Virus record (IMG/VR): IMGVR_UViG_3300038832_000018
Coordinates: 1 to 62,483 of that record
Strand: one strand, 5' to 3'
From: a virus
Length of the DNA: 62,483 nucleotides
The position numbers were made by a program, and so were the translations under genes. The notes beneath the pieces were generated by a model that saw only the letters and a list, made by a program, of their open reading frames with translations, was not told the DNA's origin and searched no databases. The stretch's first letter is position 1. Every line of letters begins with the position of its first letter. Of the stretch, positions 13,085 through 19,842 are shown piece by piece.

Positions 13085-13213
13085 ATGGACAAAGAAATCA
13101 TCGACGAACTCTGCAACAAAGTAGCAGACATCAAGTACGAACTACAACAGGTCCTTGACGTCCTGTACAGATTACAAAGCGAAGAAGAGAACACATGGAC
13201 AACGAAATTATAA
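13085..13213 (+). CDS. Small coiled-coil protein, 42 aa
   Basis: 42 residues, MDKEIIDELCNKVADIKYEL followed by heptad-like leucines and an acidic end. The ATG at 13085 is preferred because any longer frame would run through the tRNA gene. It begins after ACCCCCAAACACACACAATC, the block's C-rich leader, and overlaps the next gene by 19 nt. Function unknown. Confidence 0.55.
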   Translation: MDKEIIDELCNKVADIKYELQQVLDVLYRLQSEEENTWTTKL

Positions 13214-13677
13214 AGCGCCTTGAGTGGCATGACGGCGGCGATGGTGTCGATTACGAGTTCTGGAAAGACCCTGATACAGGAAAGCTGTACAAGGTGCCAA
13301 TCCAAATCGAGCGGCTGTTCGACCAGGCAGAAGCAGTGGATAGAGTCTCAAAATTCTTCTACATGAATCATTTTGACAAGACCGTACTGGAGACGGTACA
13401 GAAAGACATCGAAGCCGTCGAGCGGGTCGGCAGTATGCGGGGACTGATTGGATGGTGGTCTGTCACAGACGCCCACGGTACGGGCCTCGCAGGTGAAGAC
13501 CAATGGAACTTCGTCACGGATAGCTACCCCAAGTTCGTGGAGTGGGTGCTGAAGCAGTACATGGAGAACGAGCCTCACCCGATGTACACCGACCGCAAAA
13601 TTCACTGGAGAGACATCGATGACTACGAGGTCATGACCGCATACATCGAAGAGATGGGAAGCATCGACAACATTTGA
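13195..13677 (+). CDS. Hypothetical protein, 160 aa
   Basis: 160 residues, acidic, with many Trp and Tyr, starting MDNEIIKRLEWHDGGDGVDY. It has a helical centre (FDKTVLETVQKDIEAVERVG) and a C-terminal MTAYIEEMGSIDNI. The N-terminal MDNEIIK repeats the MDKEII start of the upstream small protein, but that may be chance. No domain recognised. Confidence 0.6.
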   Translation: MDNEIIKRLEWHDGGDGVDYEFWKDPDTGKLYKVPIQIERLFDQAEAVDRVSKFFYMNHFDKTVLETVQKDIEAVERVGSMRGLIGWWSVTDAHGTGLAGEDQWNFVTDSYPKFVEWVLKQYMENEPHPMYTDRKIHWRDIDDYEVMTAYIEEMGSIDNI

Positions 13678-13688
13678 CACACACAATC

Positions 13689-14036
13689 ATGAGTTATTAC
13701 TACACCAAACCCGACCAGCCGCTGAACGCGTACAACCAACTATGTTGCATCCAAGGCATCACCGATGACCTCGATGCTCTGAAGCCCCTGCTCGAAGAGC
13801 AGTTCGATATCCGCGTCAAGATGGCTGACGAATATTTCACTCTGCCCACCCCTGGGGAACCAGACACGGGGGGCAGGCGTGACATCCTCTTCTATGTCCA
13901 CGACGACGACACCATGAAGTTCGCCGTACCTCGATTGCAGTTCGGCATCAGGTGGTGGGAGGACATCCTCGGCAACGGCCACGGCCCGACGATTCCGCAG
14001 GAGATTCTTGACAAATACCCAAACACATGGACATGA
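13689..14036 (+). CDS. Hypothetical protein, 115 aa
   Basis: 115 residues, starting MSYYYTKPDQPLNAYNQLCC, with a segment DDLDALKPLLEEQFDIRVKM and a C-terminal Trp-containing region. Start at 13689, after ACACACAATC, preferred to an in-frame TTG that overlaps the upstream stop. It ends overlapping the next gene by 10 nt. No family recognised. Confidence 0.6.
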   Translation: MSYYYTKPDQPLNAYNQLCCIQGITDDLDALKPLLEEQFDIRVKMADEYFTLPTPGEPDTGGRRDILFYVHDDDTMKFAVPRLQFGIRWWEDILGNGHGPTIPQEILDKYPNTWT

Positions 14037-14314
14037 GTTTCCTTACACGCACCCCAGCACTCGACCAACACGTATCTATTCGATTGAATCTGCGTGCTGA
14101 GCAAATCTCCGACAGGGTCAAGCGCGAAAGCGAGCGACACGGAGAGAACTACAAAGACCTGGACGGCCCCCCGATGCGCTGTCTGGCGAACATGTTTGTC
14201 AATCACGCAGACACTGAAGTCATCACCGCGTGGTTGGAGAGGCAGGACACCGCGTTCCGTGACTACGTCCCGCGTATGGTGTTCGAAATCCTGAAGGACA
14301 ACACGTACGAATGA
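14027..14314 (+). CDS. Hypothetical protein, 95 aa
   Basis: 95 residues, charged and helical: MDMSFLTRTPALDQHVSIRL, then a basic helix (EQISDRVKRESERHGENYKD) and a C-terminal region with FRDYVPRMVFEILKD. An in-frame Met two codons later is equally possible as start. It ends in an ATGA overlap with the next gene. Function unknown. Confidence 0.6.
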   Translation: MDMSFLTRTPALDQHVSIRLNLRAEQISDRVKRESERHGENYKDLDGPPMRCLANMFVNHADTEVITAWLERQDTAFRDYVPRMVFEILKDNTYE

Positions 14315-14472
14315 CGCAAGCATACCTCGACGAACTACAGGCTCGCATTGACGAGCTGTATGATAGGCTTCTCGATGATCCTGAGTGCAGGGCCACAGCA
14401 ATCCTGCTGTCTGCGTGCATCGACAACTACAATGCGAAACTCAAACTCCTACAGAAACCATGCGCCAACTAA
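14311..14472 (+). CDS. Small helical protein, 53 aa, coupled to the sigma factor gene
   Basis: 53 residues, entirely helical: MTQAYLDELQARIDELYDRL then a Cys/Ala-rich second helix. It starts in an ATGA overlap with the gene before and overlaps the sigma factor start by 13 nt. Its position makes it a candidate partner or anti-sigma-type modulator of the sigma factor, which is inference from location only. Confidence 0.6.
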   Translation: MTQAYLDELQARIDELYDRLLDDPECRATAILLSACIDNYNAKLKLLQKPCAN

Positions 14473-15329
14473 AAATCACACAACAAGTCACACGTAGAGA
14501 CGCTGAGTCGCTCAACAAGTACCTGACTGACATCTCACCGATTGGACTGATTGACGCACAGCGAGAGGCAGAGCTGGCCTATCGCATCCGTGTGCACGGA
14601 GACAAGCAAGCCATGGACGAGTTGGTCAAGGCTAATCTGCGCTTTGTGGTCTCCGTTGCCAAGCAGTATCAGGGGCAGGGATTGAGCCTGCAAGACCTCA
14701 TCAACGAAGGCAACCTCGGGCTCATTAAAGCGGCCACTCGCTTCGACGAGACCAAGGGGTTTAAGTTCATCTCGTATGCGGTCTGGTGGATTCGACAGCA
14801 CATCTTGCAGGGGATCAGCACGCAGGGTCGTACGGTGCGTCTGCCACAGAACAAGATTGCTACGGTGGTCAAGATTCGCAACGCCACGTCAGACCTCATG
14901 CAAGAGAACGAACGGCCCCCTACGATTTACGAGTTGGCCGAACACCTTGGCGTTTCTGTAAAGGAGATTGAGCTATGCATCTCAAACACAGGGGCAGTAC
15001 CGTCCCTGGACGCGCCATTGTCCTCCGACAGCTCTTCGAGTCCATTCATCGACATCGTCCCTGATTCCGAGGGCGACCACCCCGACCAACTCATGGACCT
15101 GATGTCCATGCGACAAGACATAGCTGAAGCGCTCAAGGTGTGCAGTCCGCGCGAGCAGAAAATCCTGTGCATGTGTTACGGCATTGGCACAGAACACCCA
15201 CACACGCTGGATGAAATCGCCGAGCACTTCGACGTCACTCGTGAACGCGTCCGACAAATCAAAGACAAAGCCATCAGACGACTGCGCCGTCCGATGATTA
15301 ACAATATGCTCCGAAGCCATTTGGGTTAG
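14460..15329 (+). CDS. Phage-encoded RNA polymerase sigma factor, sigma-70 family
   Basis: 289 residues with all core regions: region 1.2 (~12-45), 2.1-2.4 (~46-115, with ANLRFVVSVAKQYQGQGLSL and FKFISYAVWWIRQ), 3 (~130-180) and 4.2 (~230-289, TLDEIAEHFDVTRERVRQIK). There is no region 1.1. The start MRQLKIT and overall length match the Bacteroidota primary sigma very closely, so capture from a host rpoD-like gene is likely. Region 2.4/3.0 (HILQGISTQGRTVRLPQNK) differs from what I recall of host RpoD. It should redirect host RNA polymerase to phage promoters. ATG at 14460 is chosen because the longer frame runs through the upstream gene. Its stop lies inside hairpin R7. Confidence 0.92.
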   Translation: MRQLKITQQVTRRDAESLNKYLTDISPIGLIDAQREAELAYRIRVHGDKQAMDELVKANLRFVVSVAKQYQGQGLSLQDLINEGNLGLIKAATRFDETKGFKFISYAVWWIRQHILQGISTQGRTVRLPQNKIATVVKIRNATSDLMQENERPPTIYELAEHLGVSVKEIELCISNTGAVPSLDAPLSSDSSSSPFIDIVPDSEGDHPDQLMDLMSMRQDIAEALKVCSPREQKILCMCYGIGTEHPHTLDEIAEHFDVTRERVRQIKDKAIRRLRRPMINNMLRSHLG

Positions 15330-15384
15330 ACACTCTAAGTATATACTATGAACATAGTGAATAGTATATACATAGAGAGTCTTA
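15326..15384 (+). repeat. Intergenic hairpin element R7 (loop type B variant)
   Basis: TTAGAC to GTCTTA, overlapping the sigma stop codon. CTCTAAGTATATACTAT pairs with ATAGTATATACATAGAG: the C-to-A change in the inner stem (ACTAT for ACTCT) is matched by ATAGT for AGAGT. The loop is GAACATAGTGA. Unlike other copies, no C-rich leader follows; the ATG at 15385 abuts the element. Confidence 0.85.
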
Positions 15385-15567
15385 ATGATAGAGACCATGA
15401 CACTGAAAGAACAACGAGACCTGCAAGACAAACATCGAATCATGACGGCATTGATAAACAACAAGGGCCATCGACGTGCGGCCAGCATCGATCTCTGCAT
15501 GAGCGAACGCACCCTGTACCGCTACCTCCGCCGCCTTGATTTGCAAAAATTTGCCAAGAGCACTTGA
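15385..15567 (+). CDS. Small Fis/NtrC-type helix-turn-helix protein
   Basis: 60 residues. The C-terminal two-thirds reads HRRAASIDLCMSERTLYRYL then RRLDL, the pattern of the Fis-type HTH (A-x-x-L-x-[I/M]-S-x-R-T-L-Y-R-x-L). The N-terminus is a short charged helix. As a 60-residue stand-alone HTH it would bind palindromic DNA as a dimer. It begins directly at hairpin R7 and follows the sigma gene, so it may regulate early genes or itself; target unknown. An alternative Met lies four codons in. Confidence 0.75.
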   Translation: MIETMTLKEQRDLQDKHRIMTALINNKGHRRAASIDLCMSERTLYRYLRRLDLQKFAKST

Positions 15568-15593
15568 CAAACCACCAACACCCCGTATCTTTA
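15564..15593 (+). promoter_or_regulatory. Bacteroidota-type promoter, TTG-N19-TATCTTTA
   Basis: TTG at 15564-15566, exactly 19 nt, then TATCTTTA at 15586-15593, one base short of the TTG-N19-TAnnTTTG consensus. The downstream ATG is at 15617, after a CCCTAACCCC leader. The promoter overlaps the end of the HTH gene and would separate transcription of the following small-gene run. Confidence 0.72.
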
Positions 15594-15616
15594 CAAACCC
15601 TCAACACCCTAACCCC

Positions 15617-16120
15617 ATGAATGAGAACACCGAACACAACGGCATCCTTGTCGTTGCCAACACCTACCGCCGCCCCTGGGGCACAGGAAAGACTGTGCAA
15701 CAAGCCCGCAAGAACGGCTACGGAATCCGCAAGACGGACCACCAAACCATTTACTACTTCCGCCACAGTCATTGGGCTGTGAGTGGTTACGGCAACCCCG
15801 TCTACCCACCTGACGTCGAGCCCCCCGTGGAAGTGACCATGTACAAGGGGGAGATCATCAAGATGACCCTCCATGGACGTGGTGAAGCTTATGAGAATGG
15901 CTGGAAGAGCGAGGTGTACATCATGGAGCACCCCGACTCCGATGCCGCTGAGAAGGACCGCGTCAAAGGTAAGATGGTGTACGAGGAGCAGGACTCCGAG
16001 TACGAATTCAACGAGGCCAACGACAACTTCAACAGCCCGACCTACATGAAGAAGACAGACATGGTCGAGTACGAGCCAGGCAAGTGGCGTGACAAGAAGT
16101 ATGCAAACGAAGCGGCATGA
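15617..16120 (+). CDS. Hypothetical protein, 167 aa
   Basis: 167 residues, beta-rich with many Tyr. It begins MNENTEHNGILVVANTYRRP, contains HQTIYYFRHSHWAVSGYG and later VYIMEHPDSDAAEKDRVKGK, and ends basic. It starts behind a good promoter and a C-rich leader. No signal peptide and no recognised domain. It overlaps the next gene in an ATGA context. Confidence 0.65.
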   Translation: MNENTEHNGILVVANTYRRPWGTGKTVQQARKNGYGIRKTDHQTIYYFRHSHWAVSGYGNPVYPPDVEPPVEVTMYKGEIIKMTLHGRGEAYENGWKSEVYIMEHPDSDAAEKDRVKGKMVYEEQDSEYEFNEANDNFNSPTYMKKTDMVEYEPGKWRDKKYANEAA

Positions 16121-16275
16121 TTACTGACGGCGAGAAAGACATCCGAACCTGCCTGTTCGAACTCGAGCAGTCCGCAGTGGGGCGTGACGACATGGAGGAC
16201 CTGGAGCTGGTGCAACGGGTACAGAAGTTTGTCGACGACCAAGAGAACACCATCCTAAATCTTTTCAAGCAATGA
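16117..16275 (+). CDS. Small helical protein, 52 aa
   Basis: 52 residues, MITDGEKDIRTCLFELEQSA followed by an acidic helix and LNLFKQ. Both ends overlap neighbours by 4 nt (ATGA at each), giving strong support for coding despite the length. Function unknown. Confidence 0.6.
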   Translation: MITDGEKDIRTCLFELEQSAVGRDDMEDLELVQRVQKFVDDQENTILNLFKQ

Positions 16276-16556
16276 GCGACCACATCTACATCAAGTGCCT
16301 TGGAGAACCCTTCGACGGGTACTCTCCATACAAAGTGTACGAAACCGACGACTGGCTGGCCGTCATGTACGACAGCAGTGATAGGGGCAGGCCCACTGAG
16401 CACGACCTGAACATCTGGTGGGACGAGAACAAAGAGAAGTGGCAATGGGCCATCTACAGCCTTCGTAAGGACCGCGAAGGCATGATGCAGACGGATGGTC
16501 GTCTGGCCATCGCCAGCGGTGACGCAGAAGTAGCAGAAGATTATGCAGGACACTAA
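16272..16556 (+). CDS. Hypothetical protein, 94 aa
   Basis: 94 residues, MSDHIYIKCLGEPFDGYSPY, Trp-rich with a DDWLAVMYDSSDRGRP segment and an acidic C-terminus. It overlaps both neighbours (4 and 14 nt). No family recognised; a small alpha/beta fold is likely. Confidence 0.6.
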   Translation: MSDHIYIKCLGEPFDGYSPYKVYETDDWLAVMYDSSDRGRPTEHDLNIWWDENKEKWQWAIYSLRKDREGMMQTDGRLAIASGDAEVAEDYAGH

Positions 16557-16875
16557 CGAAGAACACATGAGCCACGATCACGTAGACCCCCTATTCAAGA
16601 ACATCTTGAACGCAGTCAGCGGACAGATGGAGTTCGTTGCCAAGCGCATCGACATCAAACTCAAAGAGAAAATGCCAGACACACAACGCCTGACCGTTCA
16701 GCAGGCCCAAGCACTGAACAAATTGCTCGACCTCATCCACGACCTCATGCACGAAGTGGATGACCAGCACAGACAAGACAAGTACGAACGCAGATTCCAA
16801 CTCATCCTCGACAAGCTGTTCCCTGAACGCGTGCAGTGGAGAAACACCAATGCTGATGGCACGAAACAATCCTGA
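16543..16875 (+). CDS. Hypothetical helical protein, 110 aa
   Basis: 110 residues, highly charged and helical (KRIDIKLKEKMPDTQRLTVQ, LNKLLDLIHDLMHEVDD), which suggests a coiled-coil or four-helix bundle. Alternative Met at 16567. Overlaps the upstream gene by 14 nt and the next by 26 nt. Function unknown. Confidence 0.6.
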   Translation: MQDTNEEHMSHDHVDPLFKNILNAVSGQMEFVAKRIDIKLKEKMPDTQRLTVQQAQALNKLLDLIHDLMHEVDDQHRQDKYERRFQLILDKLFPERVQWRNTNADGTKQS

Positions 16876-17050
16876 GGACTTCAACTACATCGTTGCCTAC
16901 ATGGGGGGCACGGAGATGGAGGGGGTGACCGAGGGGTTCTTTCCGTGCAAAACCATGGATGACGTGGTCGATACCATGGACGATATCAAAGAATCGCACG
17001 GCTTCTGGAAGCTGGCCGTGTGTCAAATCATAGAAGAGTATGAAAGCTAA
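16850..17050 (+). CDS. Hypothetical protein, 66 aa
   Basis: 66 residues, MLMARNNPEDFNYIVAYMGG, then a helix with DDVVDTMDDIKESHGFWKLA. Start at 16850 (or MAR at 16856) rather than further upstream, because longer frames run deep into the preceding gene. Overlaps the next gene by 11 nt. Function unknown. Confidence 0.55.
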   Translation: MLMARNNPEDFNYIVAYMGGTEMEGVTEGFFPCKTMDDVVDTMDDIKESHGFWKLAVCQIIEEYES

Positions 17051-17414
17051 AATTAGATTCCACTTGGGGCGCGGCCCCAACTACCAGAGATGGCAAGTCA
17101 AGTATGATGATGCCGTCGAGTACTACGACCCCGAGGACGTGATCCTGGAGATGCATGATGCCAAGCTGTGTAACAACCGCAAGACTGCCGAGCGCATCTG
17201 CAACGGGGAAAACAAAACTGTGTGCGCATGGGTAGAGTGCGATGAGGTGGTCGTCCTCCCATCGAACCCTGACAGCGCACCGCAAGTGCGTGACTTCGCT
17301 CACTACAACCCGAAGCGCCGACCGTTTTGGCACAACACCGCCCGAGAAGACTTGGACAACACCGAGTACCCGAGGCTTGCAACCTATGGCAAACTCATAA
17401 TCATCCCGACATGA
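17040..17414 (+). CDS. Hypothetical protein, 124 aa
   Basis: 124 residues, MKAKIRFHLGRGPNYQRWQV, then alternating strands and a charged helix with NNRKTAERICNGENKTVCAW. Basic overall with a C-terminal YGKLIIIPT strand. It ends in an ATGA overlap with the DnaA-like gene. No known family; proximity suggests a replication or regulatory role, as inference only. Confidence 0.6.
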   Translation: MKAKIRFHLGRGPNYQRWQVKYDDAVEYYDPEDVILEMHDAKLCNNRKTAERICNGENKTVCAWVECDEVVVLPSNPDSAPQVRDFAHYNPKRRPFWHNTAREDLDNTEYPRLATYGKLIIIPT

Positions 17415-18049
17415 CCGAGAAACATACACCAGCACAGCGATTCCAGCTGGCGGCGGAGAGAATTGAGATAGAGAGGAAGCAACTGAGGGGCATGTCTACC
17501 ACCATGCGCATCAGAGGAGAGTCTTCGGAGTCTATCATGAAGGAGATTATGGAGATTGTCTGTAACGCCTACGCCGTGTCTAAAGAGGAGGTGTGCAGTC
17601 CAAACCGAGTGAAGGCGATTGCCCATGCTCGACATGCATACTGCTACCTCTGCACCAAGCTGGACCCCATGATCACCCTCAAAGAGGTTGGAGCGACCAT
17701 CAACAGAGACCACAGCACTGTCATCAACAGTATCAAAAAGACAGAGGATTTGCGTCTCACTGATTACCACTTCATGGCCTCGTTCAATGTGTGCCTCGAC
17801 AGTATCGCAGACAGCAACAGCAAGTACATGCGACGACTGGACGTAGGGGGGCACGGCCTGGAACAAGGCGGAGAAGACGCGGGAGAAAACGAACTTCACA
17901 AGTCGGTTCGTGCCCTCGGTATCGTGCATGACTTCATGCTTGCCTACTCGGCATACGACCTACGTAAAAGTGACGGTGACCCGTCGACTCACGACCTGTT
18001 GCTTGACCTTCAAGACATCAGATACAAAGCACTCAAACAAGGATTTTAA
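17411..18049 (+). CDS. DnaA domain-IV-like DNA-binding protein
   Basis: 212 residues. Residues ~45-112 match the DnaA C-terminal (Bac_DnaA_C) domain: VCNAYAVSKEEVCS, a helix with R-KAIAHARHAYCYL, ITLKEVGATI, then NRDHSTVINSIKK, which matches the DnaA signature RDHSTV. The AAA+ part of DnaA is absent. The C-terminal ~100 residues are unique, with a Gly/Glu-rich stretch. In DnaA this domain binds TTATCCACA boxes; here it may recognise phage origin sites, such as DnaA-box-like sequences in the 6663-7611 gap, or compete with host DnaA. It heads the replication-recombination gene set. Confidence 0.85.
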   Translation: MTEKHTPAQRFQLAAERIEIERKQLRGMSTTMRIRGESSESIMKEIMEIVCNAYAVSKEEVCSPNRVKAIAHARHAYCYLCTKLDPMITLKEVGATINRDHSTVINSIKKTEDLRLTDYHFMASFNVCLDSIADSNSKYMRRLDVGGHGLEQGGEDAGENELHKSVRALGIVHDFMLAYSAYDLRKSDGDPSTHDLLLDLQDIRYKALKQGF

Positions 18050-18060
18050 TTCACACCCCC

Positions 18061-18411
18061 ATGAAAAAGTGGAAAGCCTGGTCGGATGATGACCTCCGTA
18101 TTGTGCACAGCTCAATGCGCCTCATTTTGAAAACCTCAGGTGGCCGTGGCGTCAGCCTGAAGAACAGAATTCTGCAGGCAGTGGCGAAGGATGTAGACCG
18201 TAGCGTCGACGCCGTAGCCGCCAGAGTTCGGATCGAGCTAACAAAGCAAGGGCTGTTGCCTGCACCAAAACCTAGGTCCAAGTCCCATCCTAAGATGGTC
18301 ATGCAATACACCCCGCCCGAACCAACCCAAGCCAGTGTGGCCGCCGTCCCACTAAGAAAGCTGTACGGCAAAGTCGATTTTGAAACCTTTATGTCCCTCA
18401 TCAATGAGTAA
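18061..18411 (+). CDS. Myb/HTH-like small DNA-binding candidate, 116 aa
   Basis: 116 residues, basic. The N-terminal KAWSDDDLRIVHSSMRLIL resembles the start of a SANT/Myb-like helix (W-S-x-x-D/E), followed by DRSVDAVAARVRIELTKQGL, which fits a recognition-helix turn (R-S-x-x-A-V-x-x-R). The middle is Pro/Lys-rich. Similar HTH modules help phages target their DNA, but this assignment is tentative. It follows a TTCACACCCCC leader and overlaps the annealing-protein gene by 8 nt. Confidence 0.55.
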   Translation: MKKWKAWSDDDLRIVHSSMRLILKTSGGRGVSLKNRILQAVAKDVDRSVDAVAARVRIELTKQGLLPAPKPRSKSHPKMVMQYTPPEPTQASVAAVPLRKLYGKVDFETFMSLINE

Positions 18412-19009
18412 CTACAAATTCAAGACCACGAACATCCGTGGCAAGCAGTACGTTGAAGTCAACGAACGCATCAAGTTCTTCCGTCAGGAGAAGCGCTACG
18501 AGAACTGGGCCATCAACACCGAGTTCCCTATGCTCACCACAGACGAGGCGTTGTGCCGCTGTACCATCACGGATCGTGACGGCATGGTCGTAGCTGTCGG
18601 TCACGCCCACGAGGTGAAGGCGGCCAGCAACATCAACAAGACCAGCTACGTCGAGAACTGCGAGACGTCAGCTGTGGGGCGCGCCCTTGCTATGCTGGGT
18701 ATTGGCATCGATGCGTCCATCGCATCGGCCAACGAGGTTGAGACCGCCATCGAGCAGCAGGAAGAGGAGAAGCCCGCCCCCAAGAAGCGGACGACCAAGA
18801 AGGCCCCTGCCAAGAAGGCTCCCGCTAAGAAGGCTGAGCCCAAGATTGAGGTGGCGCCCACCCAACCTGTCGATGACATCATGGACAAGGCGGTCAACTA
18901 CGTCAAGGGTGCGACTGACAAGCGCAAGTCGTATGACCAGATCATCGCCAAGTACGGCGACCAGCTGAGCGAGGCACAACAGGCAGGACTCTTCAAGTTT
19001 GTGCGATGA
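18404..19009 (+). CDS. Single-strand annealing protein candidate (ERF/Rad52-like)
   Basis: 201 residues from ATG at 18404. The N-terminal domain (1-115) is beta-rich, then ENCETSAVGRALAMLGIGI, a block I recall from ERF-like phage recombinases and related annealing proteins. Residues ~120-150 form an H1-like linker of KKAPAKK repeats, leading to a C-terminal ~50-residue domain. It sits next to a RecE-like exonuclease and an SSB-tipped protein, the usual partners for annealing-based recombination. The family assignment is by motif and context. Confidence 0.7.
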   Translation: MSNYKFKTTNIRGKQYVEVNERIKFFRQEKRYENWAINTEFPMLTTDEALCRCTITDRDGMVVAVGHAHEVKAASNINKTSYVENCETSAVGRALAMLGIGIDASIASANEVETAIEQQEEEKPAPKKRTTKKAPAKKAPAKKAEPKIEVAPTQPVDDIMDKAVNYVKGATDKRKSYDQIIAKYGDQLSEAQQAGLFKFVR

Positions 19010-19776
19010 GTATGCGAGACCAACTGCAAGAGAGGTACGGGAAACCGCACCTCTCTTACTCCTCCCTGAAGCAAGCCCTCGGGGACATGCGACAGTTCGA
19101 GATGTACATGCGAGGCGAACTGTACAAGACCTCCGATGCGTTGACCTTTGGCAGTCTATACGACTGCTTGCTGTTGACCCCGAGTGAAGCGCCCGATCAG
19201 TACGTCATCCTGCCTGATGAGGAGATGATGAAAGGCATCCAAGCCAAAAACGTTAAGGCCACCAAGGAGTACAAGAAGCGTGTGCAAGACTGGACAGACG
19301 CTATGGTTGATTCTGGCAAGACTGTCGTTACCGAGGAGGACTGGACTCGAGCGCGCGGTATGATAGACCGCCTTAGCGACGAAGGTCTACTGGACGAGGT
19401 GCTGTCTCTGGGTCAGGCTCAAGTTGAGTTCAATGAGGACATCGATGGTATCCCGCTCAAGGGGTTCATCGACTACTTGCACCCCGACTTTGTACTGGAC
19501 AGCAAGTCCACACGAAGTATGAGCAAGTTCCGCTACGATGTGAACAGCTTCTGCTACGATATCCAAGCCTATATCTACACGCTGGTCACTGGCAAGCGTG
19601 ACTTCTACTGGTTGGTGCAGGAGAAGACCGAGCCCTTCTACCCAGGACTGGTGAAGTGCTCAGAGAAGACCCTGTTCTCAGGAGAAATGAAGTTTAACGA
19701 AGCTGTAGAGAACATCCGCGAGTGGTTGTCTACAGACGCAAGTGAACAAAATGGCATCGCCAGATTCGAAGTTTGA
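19006..19776 (+). CDS. RecE-like PD-(D/E)XK exonuclease
   Basis: 256 residues. It begins near HLSYSSLKQAL, typical of RecE/DUF3799-type nucleases, with TFGSLYDCLLL as motif I. Catalytic core: GFIDYLHPDFVLDSKS gives Asp156, Asp165 and Lys167, followed by YDIQAYIY (Q-x-x-x-Y motif). I infer 5'-3' resection of duplex DNA to feed the annealing protein upstream. ATGA overlap with that gene. Length is normal for the family. Confidence 0.85.
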   Translation: MSMRDQLQERYGKPHLSYSSLKQALGDMRQFEMYMRGELYKTSDALTFGSLYDCLLLTPSEAPDQYVILPDEEMMKGIQAKNVKATKEYKKRVQDWTDAMVDSGKTVVTEEDWTRARGMIDRLSDEGLLDEVLSLGQAQVEFNEDIDGIPLKGFIDYLHPDFVLDSKSTRSMSKFRYDVNSFCYDIQAYIYTLVTGKRDFYWLVQEKTEPFYPGLVKCSEKTLFSGEMKFNEAVENIREWLSTDASEQNGIARFEV

Positions 19777-19789
19777 CTGGGACTTTGAC

Positions 19790-19820
19790 TTGGTCTATGC
19801 CATAGTCTTGTATATATTTA
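19790..19820 (+). promoter_or_regulatory. Candidate promoter TTG-N20-TATATTTA
   Basis: In the 66-nt gap after the exonuclease gene, TTG (19790-19792) is followed after 20 nt by TATATTTA (19813-19820), close to TTG-N19-TAnnTTTG. The ATG of the SSB-tipped protein is 23 nt further on. Confidence 0.5.
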
Positions 19821-19842
19821 TTCTCGCACAAATCATTTTAGC

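Noticed and set aside
12872-13213. An open frame of 113 codons running through the tRNA-Arg gene into the small protein at 13085
   Set aside because: The first two-thirds read through a clear cloverleaf tRNA and structured RNA. The real start is the ATG at 13085 behind a C-rich leader.
7525-15384. The seven hairpins as rho-independent terminators
   Set aside because: None is followed by a T-run; all are followed by TTAC-CCC leaders or directly by ATG, and they lie within a co-directional gene run.
7525-15384. The seven hairpins as a CRISPR array or mobile MITE family
   Set aside because: Spacing is irregular with whole genes between copies, the arms covary instead of diverging at random, and no target-site duplications are visible.
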